64,000 nucleotides of DNA, taken from assembly GCF_001730315.1 (NCBI RefSeq), contig NZ_MIKC01000002.1, positions 90,622-154,621 on the forward strand. The letters are read 5' to 3'. The stretch's first letter is position 1, and each line of letters begins with the position of its first letter. Below the pieces are notes generated by a model. That model saw nothing but the letters and a program-made list of their open reading frames with translations, had not been told where the DNA came from and did no database searches. Of the stretch, positions 37,237-47,323 are shown one piece after another. The stretch is from Enterococcus ureilyticus. GTDB lineage: Bacteria > Bacillota > Bacilli > Lactobacillales > Enterococcaceae. Position numbers and translations under genes: made by a program.

Positions 37237-38535
37237 ATGCTTGCAATAAATTTTTTCATACTATTTTTAATGATTGCGATCACAGCATTTTTTGTAGCAA
37301 GTGAATTTGCTTTGGTCAAAATCCGAATGTCCAGGTTGGAGCAATTAAAAAAAGAGAATGTCAAGAACGCCGAACTAGCAATTCATGTAACACATCACTT
37401 GGATGCTTATTTATCGGCTAGTCAATTAGGAATCACATTGACAGGGTTGATTATTGGGTGGGTCGGTGAAGGATCAGTCGCGGCATTGTTGCATCCACTT
37501 ATTGGAAACTTGCCGATCAGTACAGCCCTTAGCCGAACAATATCAGTTATTTTAGGGTTTGCTATCGTGACGTATGTCGATGTCGTTGTAGGTGAATTAT
37601 TACCAAAAAGCTACAGTATTGCACAAACAGAGAAAGTCGTCTTAGGAATTGTTAAACCATTGCATTATTTTTATAAAGTGATGTATCCCTTTATCTGGTT
37701 ATTGAATCATTCGGCAGCTAGATTGGGGAAACTGTTAGGGATCCGTTTGGTCTCAGAAGGTGAAGAAACATTGACTCAGGAAGAATTGTTATATGTAGCA
37801 GTTGATTCCTATAAAAAAGGTGAACTAACCAAAGAAGAATATCATTATATGGAAAATGTTTTTGAATTTGATGATACTTTAGCGAAAGAAATCCAAGTCG
37901 ACCGAACATCGATGGAAGTGTTTGAAGCAGATGAAACGGTCGAACAAGCAATCCAACATTCACTAGAACGTGGGCATACGCGCTATCCAGTGATCGAAGA
38001 ATCCAAAGATAATGTTCTTGGTTATGTAACGTTACCAGCCCTGATCAAGGAGTCGTTTACCGATAATCAAAGAAAAGTCAGTGAATTAGTTGAAGAACCG
38101 ATTGTTGCTTTGGCGACAACGCCAATTAAGAGTCTTTTAACGATGATGCGCAAAGAAGGAAAGCATATCGCCATTTTAAAAGATGAATATGGTGGAACGA
38201 CAGGGATGGTAACGATCGAGGACATTTTAGAAGAACTAGTTGGCGATATCAGAGATGAAACGGATTTAGAAAATGCCTTGGTCGCTAAAAAATCTGATAA
38301 TAGCTATATTGTTTCTGGAAAAATCACACTTGATGATTTTGAGCGTTACTTTAAAGTGAAGCTCCCAACGTTCGAAGCGTCTGACATGTCTACATTAGCT
38401 GGCTTTATCGTAGAGAAAAAAAACAATCAAATTATAGTTGGCGATCAAATTGTGATTGATGATTTTACTTTTGAAGTACTAGATTATGAACATGCTCATA
38501 TTGATTATTTTAAAGTAACAAGAGCCGTAAAATAA
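37237..38535 (+). CDS. CNNM/CorC-type membrane transporter (DUF21, CBS, CorC_HlyC)
   Basis: A 432-residue protein of the hemolysin-like CNNM family. DUF21 membrane domain with about four helices (residues 1-150, SASQLGITLTGLIIGWVGEGS), two CBS domains (about 205-330, ending DEYGGTTGMVTIEDILEELVGDI), and a C-terminal CorC_HlyC domain (about 345-432). Relatives export Mg2+ or Co2+ (for example MpfA in staphylococci). GAGGTG lies 9 bases before the ATG. A single gene between terminators. Confidence 0.88.
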   Translation: MLAINFFILFLMIAITAFFVASEFALVKIRMSRLEQLKKENVKNAELAIHVTHHLDAYLSASQLGITLTGLIIGWVGEGSVAALLHPLIGNLPISTALSRTISVILGFAIVTYVDVVVGELLPKSYSIAQTEKVVLGIVKPLHYFYKVMYPFIWLLNHSAARLGKLLGIRLVSEGEETLTQEELLYVAVDSYKKGELTKEEYHYMENVFEFDDTLAKEIQVDRTSMEVFEADETVEQAIQHSLERGHTRYPVIEESKDNVLGYVTLPALIKESFTDNQRKVSELVEEPIVALATTPIKSLLTMMRKEGKHIAILKDEYGGTTGMVTIEDILEELVGDIRDETDLENALVAKKSDNSYIVSGKITLDDFERYFKVKLPTFEASDMSTLAGFIVEKKNNQIIVGDQIVIDDFTFEVLDYEHAHIDYFKVTRAVK

Positions 38536-38543
38536 AGCGAATA

Positions 38544-38586
38544 AAAAAGTAAGCAGAACTACTTCTAGATTTTGCTTACTTTTTTA
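38544..38586 (+). terminator. Terminator after the CNNM gene
   Basis: AAAAAGTAAGCA pairs with TGCTTACTTTTT around a 17-base loop. Confidence 0.85.
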
Positions 38587-38720
38587 TGTTATTGAAAGCA
38601 AGGTGAAAAGAACTATTTTTAGTGAGAATGCTAGAACAAACTAGTTAAACAAATTCTTGAAAAGAAGGTTGACCAAAGGTTTCGATTCAGCTAGGATTAA
38701 TTGTAAAAGGAAGTGTTTGA

Positions 38721-39638
38721 ATGCGTAAGGTAGGAATCATTGGTTTAGGACATGTTGGGGCAACTCTTGCTTATACCTTAGTAATGGAAAGTTTGGTTGA
38801 CGAACTAGTTTTGATCGATAAAAATGAACAGTTGGCGGTTTCTGAGCAATATGATTTGGAAGATGCACAAGTTTTTTTAACAGGTAAAACAAAAATCCTC
38901 ATTCAAGACTATCAAGCGTTAAAAGATGCAGCAATTATCGTTTTCTGTGCGGGACAAATCAGTGCACTTGGTGAGGATGGTGATCGGTTTAAGGAACTTG
39001 AGATCACTAGTAAAATAGTGGAAGAAACGGCGCCTAAAATCAAGCAGTCTGGTTTTACTGGCATTATTTTAACGATTACTAATCCATGTGATGTGATTGC
39101 GGCGTATATGCAAAAACTGACAGGATTTGAAACATCTAAAGTTTTTGGGACAGGGACAATGTTGGATACAGCTCGCATGAAACAAGCAGTAAGTCGAAAT
39201 TTAGCAATTGATGGACGCAATATTGGCGGATATGTTTATGGCGAACATGGGGATTCCCAATTTGTTGCTTGGTCGACCGTAACGGTTGGAGATCAACCAC
39301 TTTTGTCTTGGAATACTGAACTTGATTTAGAAAGCTTGGATGAAGATGTTAGAGCAGGAGGATGGAAGGCCTTTTTTGGAAAAGGTTATACAAGCTATGG
39401 TATCGCAACTTGTGCTGCTCGTCTGATTCGGATGATTTTGAACGATTCAAAATCAATCGTGCCTGTTTCAGCCTATAGTCATAAACTAGATGCCTATTAT
39501 GGGCAGCCTGTTGTGATCGGGAAAAATGGTGTAGAATCGTTTGTTGACTGTTCGCTATCAGAAAAAGAATCTGGTTTATTAACACACTCTATTCAAATTA
39601 TTAAAAATGGACTGGATAAACTGCCATTTAAACAGTAA
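38721..39638 (+). CDS. L-2-hydroxyisocaproate dehydrogenase (lactate/malate dehydrogenase family)
   Basis: A 305-residue NAD-dependent 2-hydroxyacid dehydrogenase. N-terminal Rossmann motif GLGHVG (residues 8-13), a mobile loop with GEDGDRF in place of the lactate dehydrogenase GETRL-type loop, NPCDV, and catalytic His in YGEHGDSQF. The loop matches L-HicDH, which reduces branched 2-oxo acids such as 2-oxoisocaproate. AAAAGGAAG lies 10 bases before the ATG. It is 38 bases before queH, possibly co-transcribed. Confidence 0.85.
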   Translation: MRKVGIIGLGHVGATLAYTLVMESLVDELVLIDKNEQLAVSEQYDLEDAQVFLTGKTKILIQDYQALKDAAIIVFCAGQISALGEDGDRFKELEITSKIVEETAPKIKQSGFTGIILTITNPCDVIAAYMQKLTGFETSKVFGTGTMLDTARMKQAVSRNLAIDGRNIGGYVYGEHGDSQFVAWSTVTVGDQPLLSWNTELDLESLDEDVRAGGWKAFFGKGYTSYGIATCAARLIRMILNDSKSIVPVSAYSHKLDAYYGQPVVIGKNGVESFVDCSLSEKESGLLTHSIQIIKNGLDKLPFKQ

Positions 39639-39676
39639 AATAAAAGAGAAGGCTTATTAAGTATGGAGGCTATTCA

Positions 39677-40402
39677 TTGATAAATTTAACAGAAATAACG
39701 GAGAAAATGTCTCCCAATCAAAAAATAAATTATGATCGCGTTTTACAAAAAGTTATCTTAGAATGGGAAAAGTCTGCTCTACGACCGACAATATTACTTC
39801 ACAGCTGTTGTGCTCCTTGTAGCACATACTCTCTTGAATACCTGACGCAATATGCAGATGTTACGATTTTCTTTGCGAATTCCAATATTCATCCAAGAGC
39901 AGAATATCAACGTCGAGAAATTGTTCAACAAACTTTTGTAAAGGACTTTAATAAACAAACTGGCAGTAAAGTCAAATTTTTAGCTGCTCCTTATGAGCCA
40001 AATAAATTTATCCAAATGGTGCAGGAAAAAGAACTGACTGAAGAGCCTGAGGGTGGAAAACGTTGTTCAGCCTGTTTTCAAATGCGTTTAGATATTGTAG
40101 CGGAGAAAGCACAAGAATTAGGCTATGATTATTTTGGTAGTGCACTGACGTTATCACCAAAGAAAAATAGTCAATTGATCAACGAAATCGGAATCGATAT
40201 TCAAAAATTTTATGCCACTAATTATTTACCTAGTGATTTCAAGAAAAACAATGGCTATAAACGTTCGATTGAATTATGTAAAGAGTATGATGTTTATCGT
40301 CAATGTTATTGTGGTTGCATGTTTGCTGCAACGAGGCAAGGCCTGGATTTGAAAGCTGTTAATAAAGAAGCAAAAGACTTTTTGGCGCAACAAGAAAAAT
40401 AG
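39677..40402 (+). CDS. queH: Epoxyqueuosine reductase QueH
   Basis: A 241-residue enzyme that reduces epoxyqueuosine to queuosine in tRNA, replacing the cobalamin-dependent QueG. It has the conserved cysteine clusters of DUF208: HSCCAPCSTY (about residue 43), CSACFQMR (about 132), and CYCGCMFA near residue 212. The start is a TTG at 39677 with GGAGG 7 bases upstream; no ATG fits. It completes, with QueA and Tgt elsewhere in the window, the final steps of tRNA queuosine formation. Confidence 0.92.
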   Translation: MINLTEITEKMSPNQKINYDRVLQKVILEWEKSALRPTILLHSCCAPCSTYSLEYLTQYADVTIFFANSNIHPRAEYQRREIVQQTFVKDFNKQTGSKVKFLAAPYEPNKFIQMVQEKELTEEPEGGKRCSACFQMRLDIVAEKAQELGYDYFGSALTLSPKKNSQLINEIGIDIQKFYATNYLPSDFKKNNGYKRSIELCKEYDVYRQCYCGCMFAATRQGLDLKAVNKEAKDFLAQQEK

Positions 40403-40420
40403 TTTAAATAGTTGAATTAG

Positions 40421-40466
40421 AAGAAACAGAGCTATGACTCATAGAGTCATAGCTCTGTTTCTTTTA
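40421..40466 (+). terminator. Terminator after queH
   Basis: Perfect 20-base-pair stem AAGAAACAGAGCTATGACTC with its complement around ATA, then TTTT. Confidence 0.95.
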
Positions 40467-40471
40467 TTAAA

Positions 40472-40488
40472 TATAGTTTTAAACTATA
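40472..40488. promoter_or_regulatory. MET-box (MetR/MtaR-type operator) upstream of metE
   Basis: TATAGTTTTAAACTATA is an exact match to the streptococcal MET-box TATAGTTTnAAACTATA recognised by LysR-type regulators of methionine genes. It abuts the -35, so an activator site is likely. The regulator gene is not in the window. Confidence 0.85.
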
Positions 40489-40516
40489 TTTACCAATAGT
40501 AAATAAGTGTTATTCT
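40489..40516 (+). promoter_or_regulatory. Promoter of metE-metF
   Basis: TTTACC, 16-base spacer, TATTCT, directly after the MET-box. Confidence 0.55.
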
Positions 40517-40570
40517 ATATTTCTTTCTCGTGGTAAAGTAGTTGAAATACCTTATTGAAGGAGGAAAAGT

Positions 40571-42835
40571 ATGAAAACATCAATTATTGGGTTCCCGCGG
40601 GTAGGAGAGTTAAGGGAATTAAAATTTGCAACAGAGAAGTATTTTAGAAAAGAAATCACAGCAGAAGAATTAGAAAAAAAAGGAAAAGAATTGCGCCTTA
40701 AACACTGGCAGTTGTTGGTCGATCAAGGAATTGATTTTATTCCGAGCGGTGATTTTTCATTTTTTGATACAATATTAGATACAGCAGTTTTGCTGAATCT
40801 CGTGCCTAAGAAATATCAAGAATTGGGATTGCCGCCATTAGAGACCTACTTTGCCTTAGCGCGAGGTTATCAGGGTGAGTCTGGTGACGTTACTGCTTTA
40901 GCTATGAAAAAATGGTTTAATACCAACTATCATTATATGGTTCCTGAAATCGATGATGATACAGAACTAAAACTAGTCGGCAATCAACTATTCACAACTT
41001 TCTCTGAAGCAAAAGAGGCTGGCATTCAGACTCGCCCAACAATAGTAGGGCCATTTACCCTATTGAAATTAGCAACCTATCACGGTCCCAAACAGGCAAA
41101 AGATTTTTATGAAGAGGCAATCATAGCCTATACACAAATCTTTGATCAACTAACAAAACTTGGTTGTGAATGGTTTCAAATCGATGAGCCGGCCTTGGTT
41201 TTAGATTTAACGCCAACAGATATTCAGCAATTTAGAGAATTGTATGAAAAGCTTTTAGCAAAAAAAGGTCAATTAAAAATCTTAGTTCAAACTTATTTCG
41301 GAGACGTTCGAAATGGGTATCAAGAATTAATTGAACTACCATTTGACGGGATTGGATTAGATTTTGTTGAGGGGCGAAAAACAATAGATTTACTCGAAGA
41401 ACATGGGTTTTCAAAAGAAAAAACTTTATTTGCAGGCATTGTAAATGGAAAAAATATTTGGAAAAATAATTATCAAAAGACATTAGAATTACTAGAGATG
41501 ATTCAACCGTTCGGTGATATTGTATTAAATACTTCCTGTTCATTACTTCATGTTCCATTTACCTTAGCGAATGAGAACGTGTTAGAAAAAGACGTGACAG
41601 CTTATTTTTCTTTCGCTGTAGAAAAATTAACCGAGTTAAATGATTTAAAAAAAATCCTTGAAGATAAAAAAATAAATCAAGATCTGTTAAAGGCGAACAG
41701 TGTATTATTTACTCAGGAACGTTTTGTCAAAAACAAACGAGTAGCAAAACAAATCGAAGCATTGACAAAGAATGATTATGTTCGTTTACCAAAATTGTCG
41801 GAACGAGCAATTATTCAAAAAGAGAAACTAGAACTACCTACTTTACCAACCACTACGATTGGTTCTTTTCCACAAACAAGAGAAGTCAAACAAAACCGGG
41901 CAAAATTCAAAAAAGGAGAAATCACAGAAGCTGAGTATATAGCGTTTAATCGGAAAAAAATCGATGAATGTATCGCTTTTCAAGAAACGATCGGCTTAGA
42001 TGTTTTAGTTCATGGAGAATTTGAGCGGAATGATATGGTTGAGTATTTTGGTGAAAGTTTAGAGGGGTACTTATTTACTGAAAAAGCTTGGGTTCAATCG
42101 TATGGTACTCGTTGTGTCAAACCACCGATCATTTGGGGAGATGTTTCGCGCTCGAAACCAATTACTGTTGCGTATTCAAAATATGCGCAAACCTTGACCC
42201 ATAAGCCAATGAAAGGGATGCTAACAGGTCCAGTAACAATCTTGAACTGGTCATTTCCGCGAGAAGATATTAGTTTAAAAGAAGCGACATTACAATTGGC
42301 TTTAGCAATTCAAGAAGAAGTTTTAGACTTAGAAGCGAATGGAATTGAAATCATTCAAATCGATGAAGCTGCTTTACGTGAAAAGCTACCATTACGTCAA
42401 TCAGATTGGCATACTGAATATCTAGATTGGGCGATTCCAGCATTCCGACTTGTTCATAGTAAAGTACAGCCGACAACACAAATTCATACACATATGTGTT
42501 ATAGCGAATTTGCCGATATTATTCAAGATATCGATCATATGGATGCGGATGTCATTTCCTTTGAAGCTTCCCGTTCAAATTTAGATATTTTAGATGCTTT
42601 AAAAGCAATCGATTTTCAAACGCAAGTGGGACCAGGAGTTTATGATATTCACTCGCCACGTGTTCCTTCAGTAGAAGAAATCGAAACAACGATCCAGAAT
42701 ATCTTAAATAAATTACCAATCGAAAAAATTTGGATCAATCCAGACTGTGGCTTAAAAACCCGCGGTGTATCAGAAACACAAGCAAGTTTGAAAAACTTAG
42801 TATTGGCAGCTAAAAAGGTACGTGGAGGGGTGTAA
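40571..42835 (+). CDS. metE: Cobalamin-independent methionine synthase MetE
   Basis: A 754-residue cytoplasmic enzyme that transfers methyl from 5-methyltetrahydrofolate (triglutamate form) to homocysteine. The N-terminal domain begins [16 protein letters not shown]. The C-terminal domain holds the zinc site HTHMCYSEF (His and Cys), the [12 protein letters not shown] stretch and the second Cys in NPDCGLKTR. Length is typical. AAGGAGGA precedes the ATG by 8 bases. Stop and the metF start are adjacent, so the two are coupled; MetF supplies the folate substrate. Confidence 0.97.
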   Translation: MKTSIIGFPRVGELRELKFATEKYFRKEITAEELEKKGKELRLKHWQLLVDQGIDFIPSGDFSFFDTILDTAVLLNLVPKKYQELGLPPLETYFALARGYQGESGDVTALAMKKWFNTNYHYMVPEIDDDTELKLVGNQLFTTFSEAKEAGIQTRPTIVGPFTLLKLATYHGPKQAKDFYEEAIIAYTQIFDQLTKLGCEWFQIDEPALVLDLTPTDIQQFRELYEKLLAKKGQLKILVQTYFGDVRNGYQELIELPFDGIGLDFVEGRKTIDLLEEHGFSKEKTLFAGIVNGKNIWKNNYQKTLELLEMIQPFGDIVLNTSCSLLHVPFTLANENVLEKDVTAYFSFAVEKLTELNDLKKILEDKKINQDLLKANSVLFTQERFVKNKRVAKQIEALTKNDYVRLPKLSERAIIQKEKLELPTLPTTTIGSFPQTREVKQNRAKFKKGEITEAEYIAFNRKKIDECIAFQETIGLDVLVHGEFERNDMVEYFGESLEGYLFTEKAWVQSYGTRCVKPPIIWGDVSRSKPITVAYSKYAQTLTHKPMKGMLTGPVTILNWSFPREDISLKEATLQLALAIQEEVLDLEANGIEIIQIDEAALREKLPLRQSDWHTEYLDWAIPAFRLVHSKVQPTTQIHTHMCYSEFADIIQDIDHMDADVISFEASRSNLDILDALKAIDFQTQVGPGVYDIHSPRVPSVEEIETTIQNILNKLPIEKIWINPDCGLKTRGVSETQASLKNLVLAAKKVRGGV

Positions 42836-43699
42836 ATGAGGACTGATACCTTGTTCAAAGAAAAGACCGTTTTCTCCTATGAAATTTTTCCACCTAGACG
42901 AACAGCACCAGTTGACACGATTTATCATACCTTAGATCGTTTGAAAGGCCAACAGCCTGATTTTATCAGTGTAACTTTAGGTGCTGGGGGAACCGGTGCT
43001 AACTTAAGTACAGCAGATATTGCACAGAAAATTCAAGATGAACAATTTTTACCTAGCGTAGCACATTTACCTGCTGTAAATTTTTCAAAAGATGAGATCA
43101 AAGTTATTTTAGAGGAACTTAAACAAAAAAAGGTAGAAAATATTCTAGCTTTAAGAGGAGATATTTTACCAGATAAAGAACCAAAGAAAGACTTTTCTTA
43201 TGCGAATGATTTAGTCGCATTTATCCAAGAACAAGGTGATTTTAATATTATCGGTGCTTGCTATCCTGAAACCCATAGCGATGCCGCAAATTCAGTTGAA
43301 GATATCAGAAACTTAAAACGAAAAGTTGATTCTGGAGTCAATCAATTGATCAGTCAATTGTTTTTTGATAATAACTATTTTTATACATTCAAAGAAAAGT
43401 GTGATATTGCGGCTATTGAAGTACCGATTCAAGCGGGCATTATGCCTGTTGTCAATAAAAGACAAATTGAGCGTATGATAAAGATGTCTAATGTGACGTT
43501 GCCAACGAAATTTTTAAAGATGATGGAGCGTTATGAGCATAATCCGGAAGCTATTCGTGATGCAGGGATCGCTTATGCGATCAATCAAATTGTTGATTTA
43601 GTTTCACAAGGAACAGAAGGGATTCATCTTTATACGATGAATAACCCGTATGTAGCACAAAAAATCAGAGAAGCAACACGTAGTTTATTTGAAACGTAG
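42836..43699 (+). CDS. metF: 5,10-methylenetetrahydrofolate reductase MetF
   Basis: A 287-residue FAD-dependent TIM-barrel reductase making 5-methyltetrahydrofolate. It has FSYEIFPPR with the catalytic Glu, SVTLGAGG, LALRGD, QLFFDNNYF and AGIMPV. It begins at the base after the metE stop with GGAGGGG upstream, the typical metEF operon under the MET-box. Confidence 0.96.
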   Translation: MRTDTLFKEKTVFSYEIFPPRRTAPVDTIYHTLDRLKGQQPDFISVTLGAGGTGANLSTADIAQKIQDEQFLPSVAHLPAVNFSKDEIKVILEELKQKKVENILALRGDILPDKEPKKDFSYANDLVAFIQEQGDFNIIGACYPETHSDAANSVEDIRNLKRKVDSGVNQLISQLFFDNNYFYTFKEKCDIAAIEVPIQAGIMPVVNKRQIERMIKMSNVTLPTKFLKMMERYEHNPEAIRDAGIAYAINQIVDLVSQGTEGIHLYTMNNPYVAQKIREATRSLFET

Positions 43700-43779
43700 C
43701 ACAAAGTAGAATGTTCAGTTATGGAAAGGAAGAAGCCTCTTTTTTTAAACACTCTTTGCTTGATAATTATTTAAATCTA

Positions 43780-43829
43780 AAGTGCGAATTCAAAACAAGT
43801 AGTTTGTTTTGGGTTCGCACTTTTTTTGA
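43780..43829 (+). terminator. Terminator of metEF
   Basis: AAGTGCGAAtTCAAAACA pairs with TGTTTTGGgTTCGCACTT (one mismatch), followed by seven T. The next 300 bases are very AT-rich with no gene I can see. Confidence 0.9.
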
Positions 43830-44144
43830 TAAAATGTTAAAAAATGAATAAATAACTTGTTTATTGTTATTTTTAAAGGATGAAAGTCCCCTTTTTTTTA
43901 TCTAATTAAATAACATATAAATAAATTTCGTTTCATCTTTTCTTTTAGGTGTATTTATTTATTTTTTTGAAATTAAAAAACTTAGAATTAATGTAATTTT
44001 TTTAGAAAATTCCTTTTTTTTGAATAAACTCTAGTTTAACGAGGTTTATCGCTGTTTTTTATAAATTTTTGTGCTGTTTCCAATTTTAGATAAATCAGTT
44101 TCCTCTTTTAGTAAAAAATAATGACTGAAAAAAATAGAAATAGA

Positions 44145-44173
44145 TTGACATAAAAAATAACAAGAGATATAGT
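44145..44173 (+). promoter_or_regulatory. Promoter of the SipW/BsaA matrix locus
   Basis: TTGACA, 17-base spacer, TATAGT, about 140 bases before the first start codon. Confidence 0.8.
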
Positions 44174-44312
44174 TTACATGTGGATTAAAATAATAATGTA
44201 TTGTCATGTTTTTTGTTTTTTATGGTTGTATCTTATTATTTGTTTTTATGAAAGTCATGATGAATGAAATTTTATATGACTGATTATCTATTGAAATGAA
44301 AGGAGATTGTAT

Positions 44313-45221
44313 ATGCCAAGAAGGACTCCTGTCCGAAAAAATCGCCGTTCTATAGATGAAGAGGTTAGGCAGAGTATTCCTAAAAAACGTTCACGCACTT
44401 ATTTAGAGCCCGAAAGGATCTATATAGAAGACGAAAGCCATAGGCAACGTATTGGAAAGAAAAGAGGGCGGCCAACAGCGCAAAGCTCTCGTAATGATTT
44501 TTCCCAAAAGCCTAGACGATCTGAATATCAAGAGTCTCCTCGAAGGCATCGACCTCGTAGGCCTGACCAAGAACGCGGAGTAACAGCTGAGTATCTTAAA
44601 GGGCGTGAGCAACCATCTAAAAAAAGTTCAGGTATCCTAATATTTTCTTTTTTGAGCAATTTGGTATTTTATGGTCTTACGATTGGAATCATTTCGATGG
44701 CAGTGATGTTTTCATTTAGTTCGAAATCGACAGCCTCGATTTTTGGGTATCGGTTTTATACAGTTTTGACTAATTCGATGGTTCCACAAGAAAATGGTCC
44801 CAAAGGTGGTTTTTATGCTGGAGATATCGTTATTGTTAAATTGACAGATGGGAAAAAAGTCAAAAAAAATGATATTGTAACTTTTGCTGTGGGAGATGGC
44901 TCACGCTATCTAACTCACCGAATGGTGGAATACAAAAATGAATTGAACGGAGAAAAAGGAGATTATCTTGTTACTAAAGGAGATGCCAATAAGAGCAACG
45001 ACCCGCCAATATCGGCAGACAGAGTATTAGGAAAAGTAGTATTTGCAGTGCCGAAGGTGGGAAGTATCATAGAATTTGCTCGAGAAGAATTTTGGGCTTG
45101 TTTAGTTTGTATTCTTTCTTTATATGGATTCTTTTTAGTATTGAAATCTTATCTGTTTACAGCAAATGAAGAGTCGGTTGGCAGGAAAAGAAGACGCCCA
45201 ATGTATGAAAAGGGATATTAA
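44313..45221 (+). CDS. SipW-like (ER-type) signal peptidase
   Basis: A 302-residue signal peptidase of the archaeal/eukaryotic S26B type. About 105 Arg/Lys-rich cytoplasmic residues precede a membrane helix (108-133). Ser155 in TNSMVP is the nucleophile and His202 in LTHRMV replaces the bacterial Lys. KGDANKSNDP follows, and a second membrane helix lies near 255-280. In Bacillus the homologous SipW processes only TasA and TapA. Here it opens an operon of TasA/BsaA-like substrates. The ATG at 44313 has AGGAG 7 bases upstream. The basic tail is unusual and parallels that of the Ser/Lys enzyme at 623. Confidence 0.92.
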   Translation: MPRRTPVRKNRRSIDEEVRQSIPKKRSRTYLEPERIYIEDESHRQRIGKKRGRPTAQSSRNDFSQKPRRSEYQESPRRHRPRRPDQERGVTAEYLKGREQPSKKSSGILIFSFLSNLVFYGLTIGIISMAVMFSFSSKSTASIFGYRFYTVLTNSMVPQENGPKGGFYAGDIVIVKLTDGKKVKKNDIVTFAVGDGSRYLTHRMVEYKNELNGEKGDYLVTKGDANKSNDPPISADRVLGKVVFAVPKVGSIIEFAREEFWACLVCILSLYGFFLVLKSYLFTANEESVGRKRRRPMYEKGY

Positions 45222-45286
45222 CACTATGCTTTACTTAAAAAAGCAAGTGAAAATATACATTATAATTTATAGGAGGATTATTTAAA

Positions 45287-46537
45287 ATGAAAAAGAACAA
45301 AAAGAAAAAGTTGGCAGCAGCCACGGGATTAGCTTTAGTAGCATTCCTTGCAGGTACCTTTGCTTGGATCAATTCTCAAGACCAAAAAATTAACCGTGTT
45401 GATGCGGCTGCAATCAAAGATGACAGTGTTACTGTGGAGGAGAACTGGAAACCTAAGGATATTATCCCAGGAACAGAGGCTACCAAAGAAGTAGCTATCA
45501 AGAATACAGGGAACGTACCAGTATTTGTTCGTGTATCTTATGAAGAAGTTTTGAAACATTTAGCGGAAAAAGGTGCTGTAACAAACCGAGATACAGGTTG
45601 GAAGGCTAGTGCTACACCAAAACCGTTAGAAGATGATATTCCTGTTGAATATGACGGAGATAAGTATGTCAAACAAGCAAATGATTATACAGATGTAACA
45701 AGTAAGGTCAAAGATGCTGGAGGAGCAGCTATACCAGAAGGTGTAAAAGTTTATGCAAAAGGTTCTGTCACAACAAACCCTGTGACAAACGCAGATGTCA
45801 CAACATTTACATATTCAGCATTCTATGAATATGCACCAGGTAAATATCAAGCAATGGAAACTAATGTGTCCGTGGCTGGAGGAAATACTGCTGGAACATC
45901 AGTAGAAAACTGGGATTTTGCTTTATCTAAAGCGAAATATTCAGTTTACAGTGGTGGCTACAAATATGCAGTATCAAACTGGGCAGCCTCTACTTTAGAT
46001 GGAGCGTCTACAGAAGCAACAGCAGCAAAAGCTGCTCTATTAGGAAGTGCTGGCAAAAAATACGACGTAGATTATGATTATACAGTCGCAACTTTAGGAC
46101 TTGCAGCGATTCCACCAGTTTCTGTCGCAACAGCAGCTGATCAAGTACCAGTAGCTGATTCAGAGAAAAAAGGTGTTCAGACAGATAAGGCTGCGTTAAA
46201 CGTTAGTGGGATAAACATTGAGTATGGCACAGATATGGCGACGATTGCGGATCTGAAGAATGATAAATGGGCATATAATAAAGAAGATGGCTATTTTTAC
46301 TTTACAAGCCCAGTCAATTCTGGAGCAACAACACCGCACTTATTGAAAAAATTAGTGTTTACAAATTCTATAGGAAAAGAGTTTACAAATGCAACATACG
46401 ACTTAATCATAAAAATGGAAGCCATTCAAGCAACTAAGGAAGCTTTGGTCGATAGTACTGGTTGGAATTTAAATGGAGCTGACGGTTCAGAAACAAAAAA
46501 AATCACGACTTATCTAGATGGTCAAGCAGTAAGCTAA
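45287..46537 (+). CDS. BsaA/TasA-like SipW-dependent matrix protein
   Basis: A 416-residue secreted protein. A poly-Lys start and hydrophobic core end in GTFAWINSQDQ, the SipW-type signal-peptide pattern (compare GTWAAFND of TasA). The mature part begins with a beta domain (VTVEENWKPKDIIPGTEATKEV, IKNTGNVPVFVRVSY) shared with BsaA-family biofilm proteins. A long Ala/Thr/Val-rich insert (about 160-330) follows, and it closes with the strand FTNATYDLIIKMEAIQAT. It probably assembles into extracellular fibres. AGGAGG is 10 bases before the ATG. The largest TasA-like member of the operon. Confidence 0.85.
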   Translation: MKKNKKKKLAAATGLALVAFLAGTFAWINSQDQKINRVDAAAIKDDSVTVEENWKPKDIIPGTEATKEVAIKNTGNVPVFVRVSYEEVLKHLAEKGAVTNRDTGWKASATPKPLEDDIPVEYDGDKYVKQANDYTDVTSKVKDAGGAAIPEGVKVYAKGSVTTNPVTNADVTTFTYSAFYEYAPGKYQAMETNVSVAGGNTAGTSVENWDFALSKAKYSVYSGGYKYAVSNWAASTLDGASTEATAAKAALLGSAGKKYDVDYDYTVATLGLAAIPPVSVATAADQVPVADSEKKGVQTDKAALNVSGINIEYGTDMATIADLKNDKWAYNKEDGYFYFTSPVNSGATTPHLLKKLVFTNSIGKEFTNATYDLIIKMEAIQATKEALVDSTGWNLNGADGSETKKITTYLDGQAVS

Positions 46538-46573
46538 TTATGAATAAAGCGTAAAAAATGGGAAGGGGGAAAA

Positions 46574-47308
46574 ATGATGCAGCAACAATTAAAGCGAAAA
46601 CATCGATTATTTCTGGTGTTATGTAGTTTGTTAAGTCTGTATATCACTTTTACCAGTGGAACACTACTAGCTGTTGCCCGTCAAACCCTTCCTCCAGGAG
46701 TGGTCATTGGCGATGAAACTGGAGTATCTGCTTCTTCAGAAGGAGAGTACTATGTTGATTTGCCAAATGTCTTACCTGGAGAAAGTTATGAAAAAACAAT
46801 TACGATTCGTAGTATGGATATAGAGGAACCATTTGAACTAGGTATTTTAGCAACCCCAAAGTCTACAAAAGGTGTAATTGATTTTGATAAACAGATCACA
46901 TTGACCTTATCACTTGATGGGAAACAGTTGTATCAAGGGCCATTGTTAGGAAATGGGGAATTTGATTGGACCGTTCAGCCTTTGATAATAGGGACTTGTG
47001 AATATGGTAAGGATCAAATTTTGACGGCAGTATTTGAAGTAGACAAAGATTTAACTCTTGCAGACTATAAAGAAGACAGTCAATTACTATATCACTGGAC
47101 ATTTGTTGCAACAAAAAACCAGCCCGAGTCATCAGATACTAGTAGTAGCAAAGACTCCCCAGCAAAGGCGAAGCCCAAAGGCATGTTTCCGATGACTGGT
47201 GAAGAAATAAAAAATTTACTTTATAAAACCTTAGCTGGATTGTTGCTGATGTTGATCGCAATTTTATTATGGAAAAAGCGTAAAGATGAACAAAACAATA
47301 TTGTGTAG
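46574..47308 (+). CDS. FPxTG cell-wall-anchored protein of the matrix locus
   Basis: A 244-residue exported protein: signal peptide (about residues 1-35), a beta-rich domain (about 45-190), a Ser/Pro/Lys linker, then the sortase motif FPMTG at about 212-216, a hydrophobic helix and the tail KKRKDEQ. FPxTG is an accepted variant of LPxTG in enterococci, so sortase A should link it to peptidoglycan. By position it could anchor the TasA-like fibres, as TapA does in Bacillus (inference). Two tandem ATGs follow GGGGGA; the second (46577) has better spacing. Confidence 0.8.
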   Translation: MMQQQLKRKHRLFLVLCSLLSLYITFTSGTLLAVARQTLPPGVVIGDETGVSASSEGEYYVDLPNVLPGESYEKTITIRSMDIEEPFELGILATPKSTKGVIDFDKQITLTLSLDGKQLYQGPLLGNGEFDWTVQPLIIGTCEYGKDQILTAVFEVDKDLTLADYKEDSQLLYHWTFVATKNQPESSDTSSSKDSPAKAKPKGMFPMTGEEIKNLLYKTLAGLLLMLIAILLWKKRKDEQNNIV

Positions 47309-47323
47309 AGGAGGGGGAGACCA

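Noticed and set aside
40500..40570. T-box or S-box leader for metE
   Set aside because: The leader is only about 50 bases, too short for either; the MET-box explains control.
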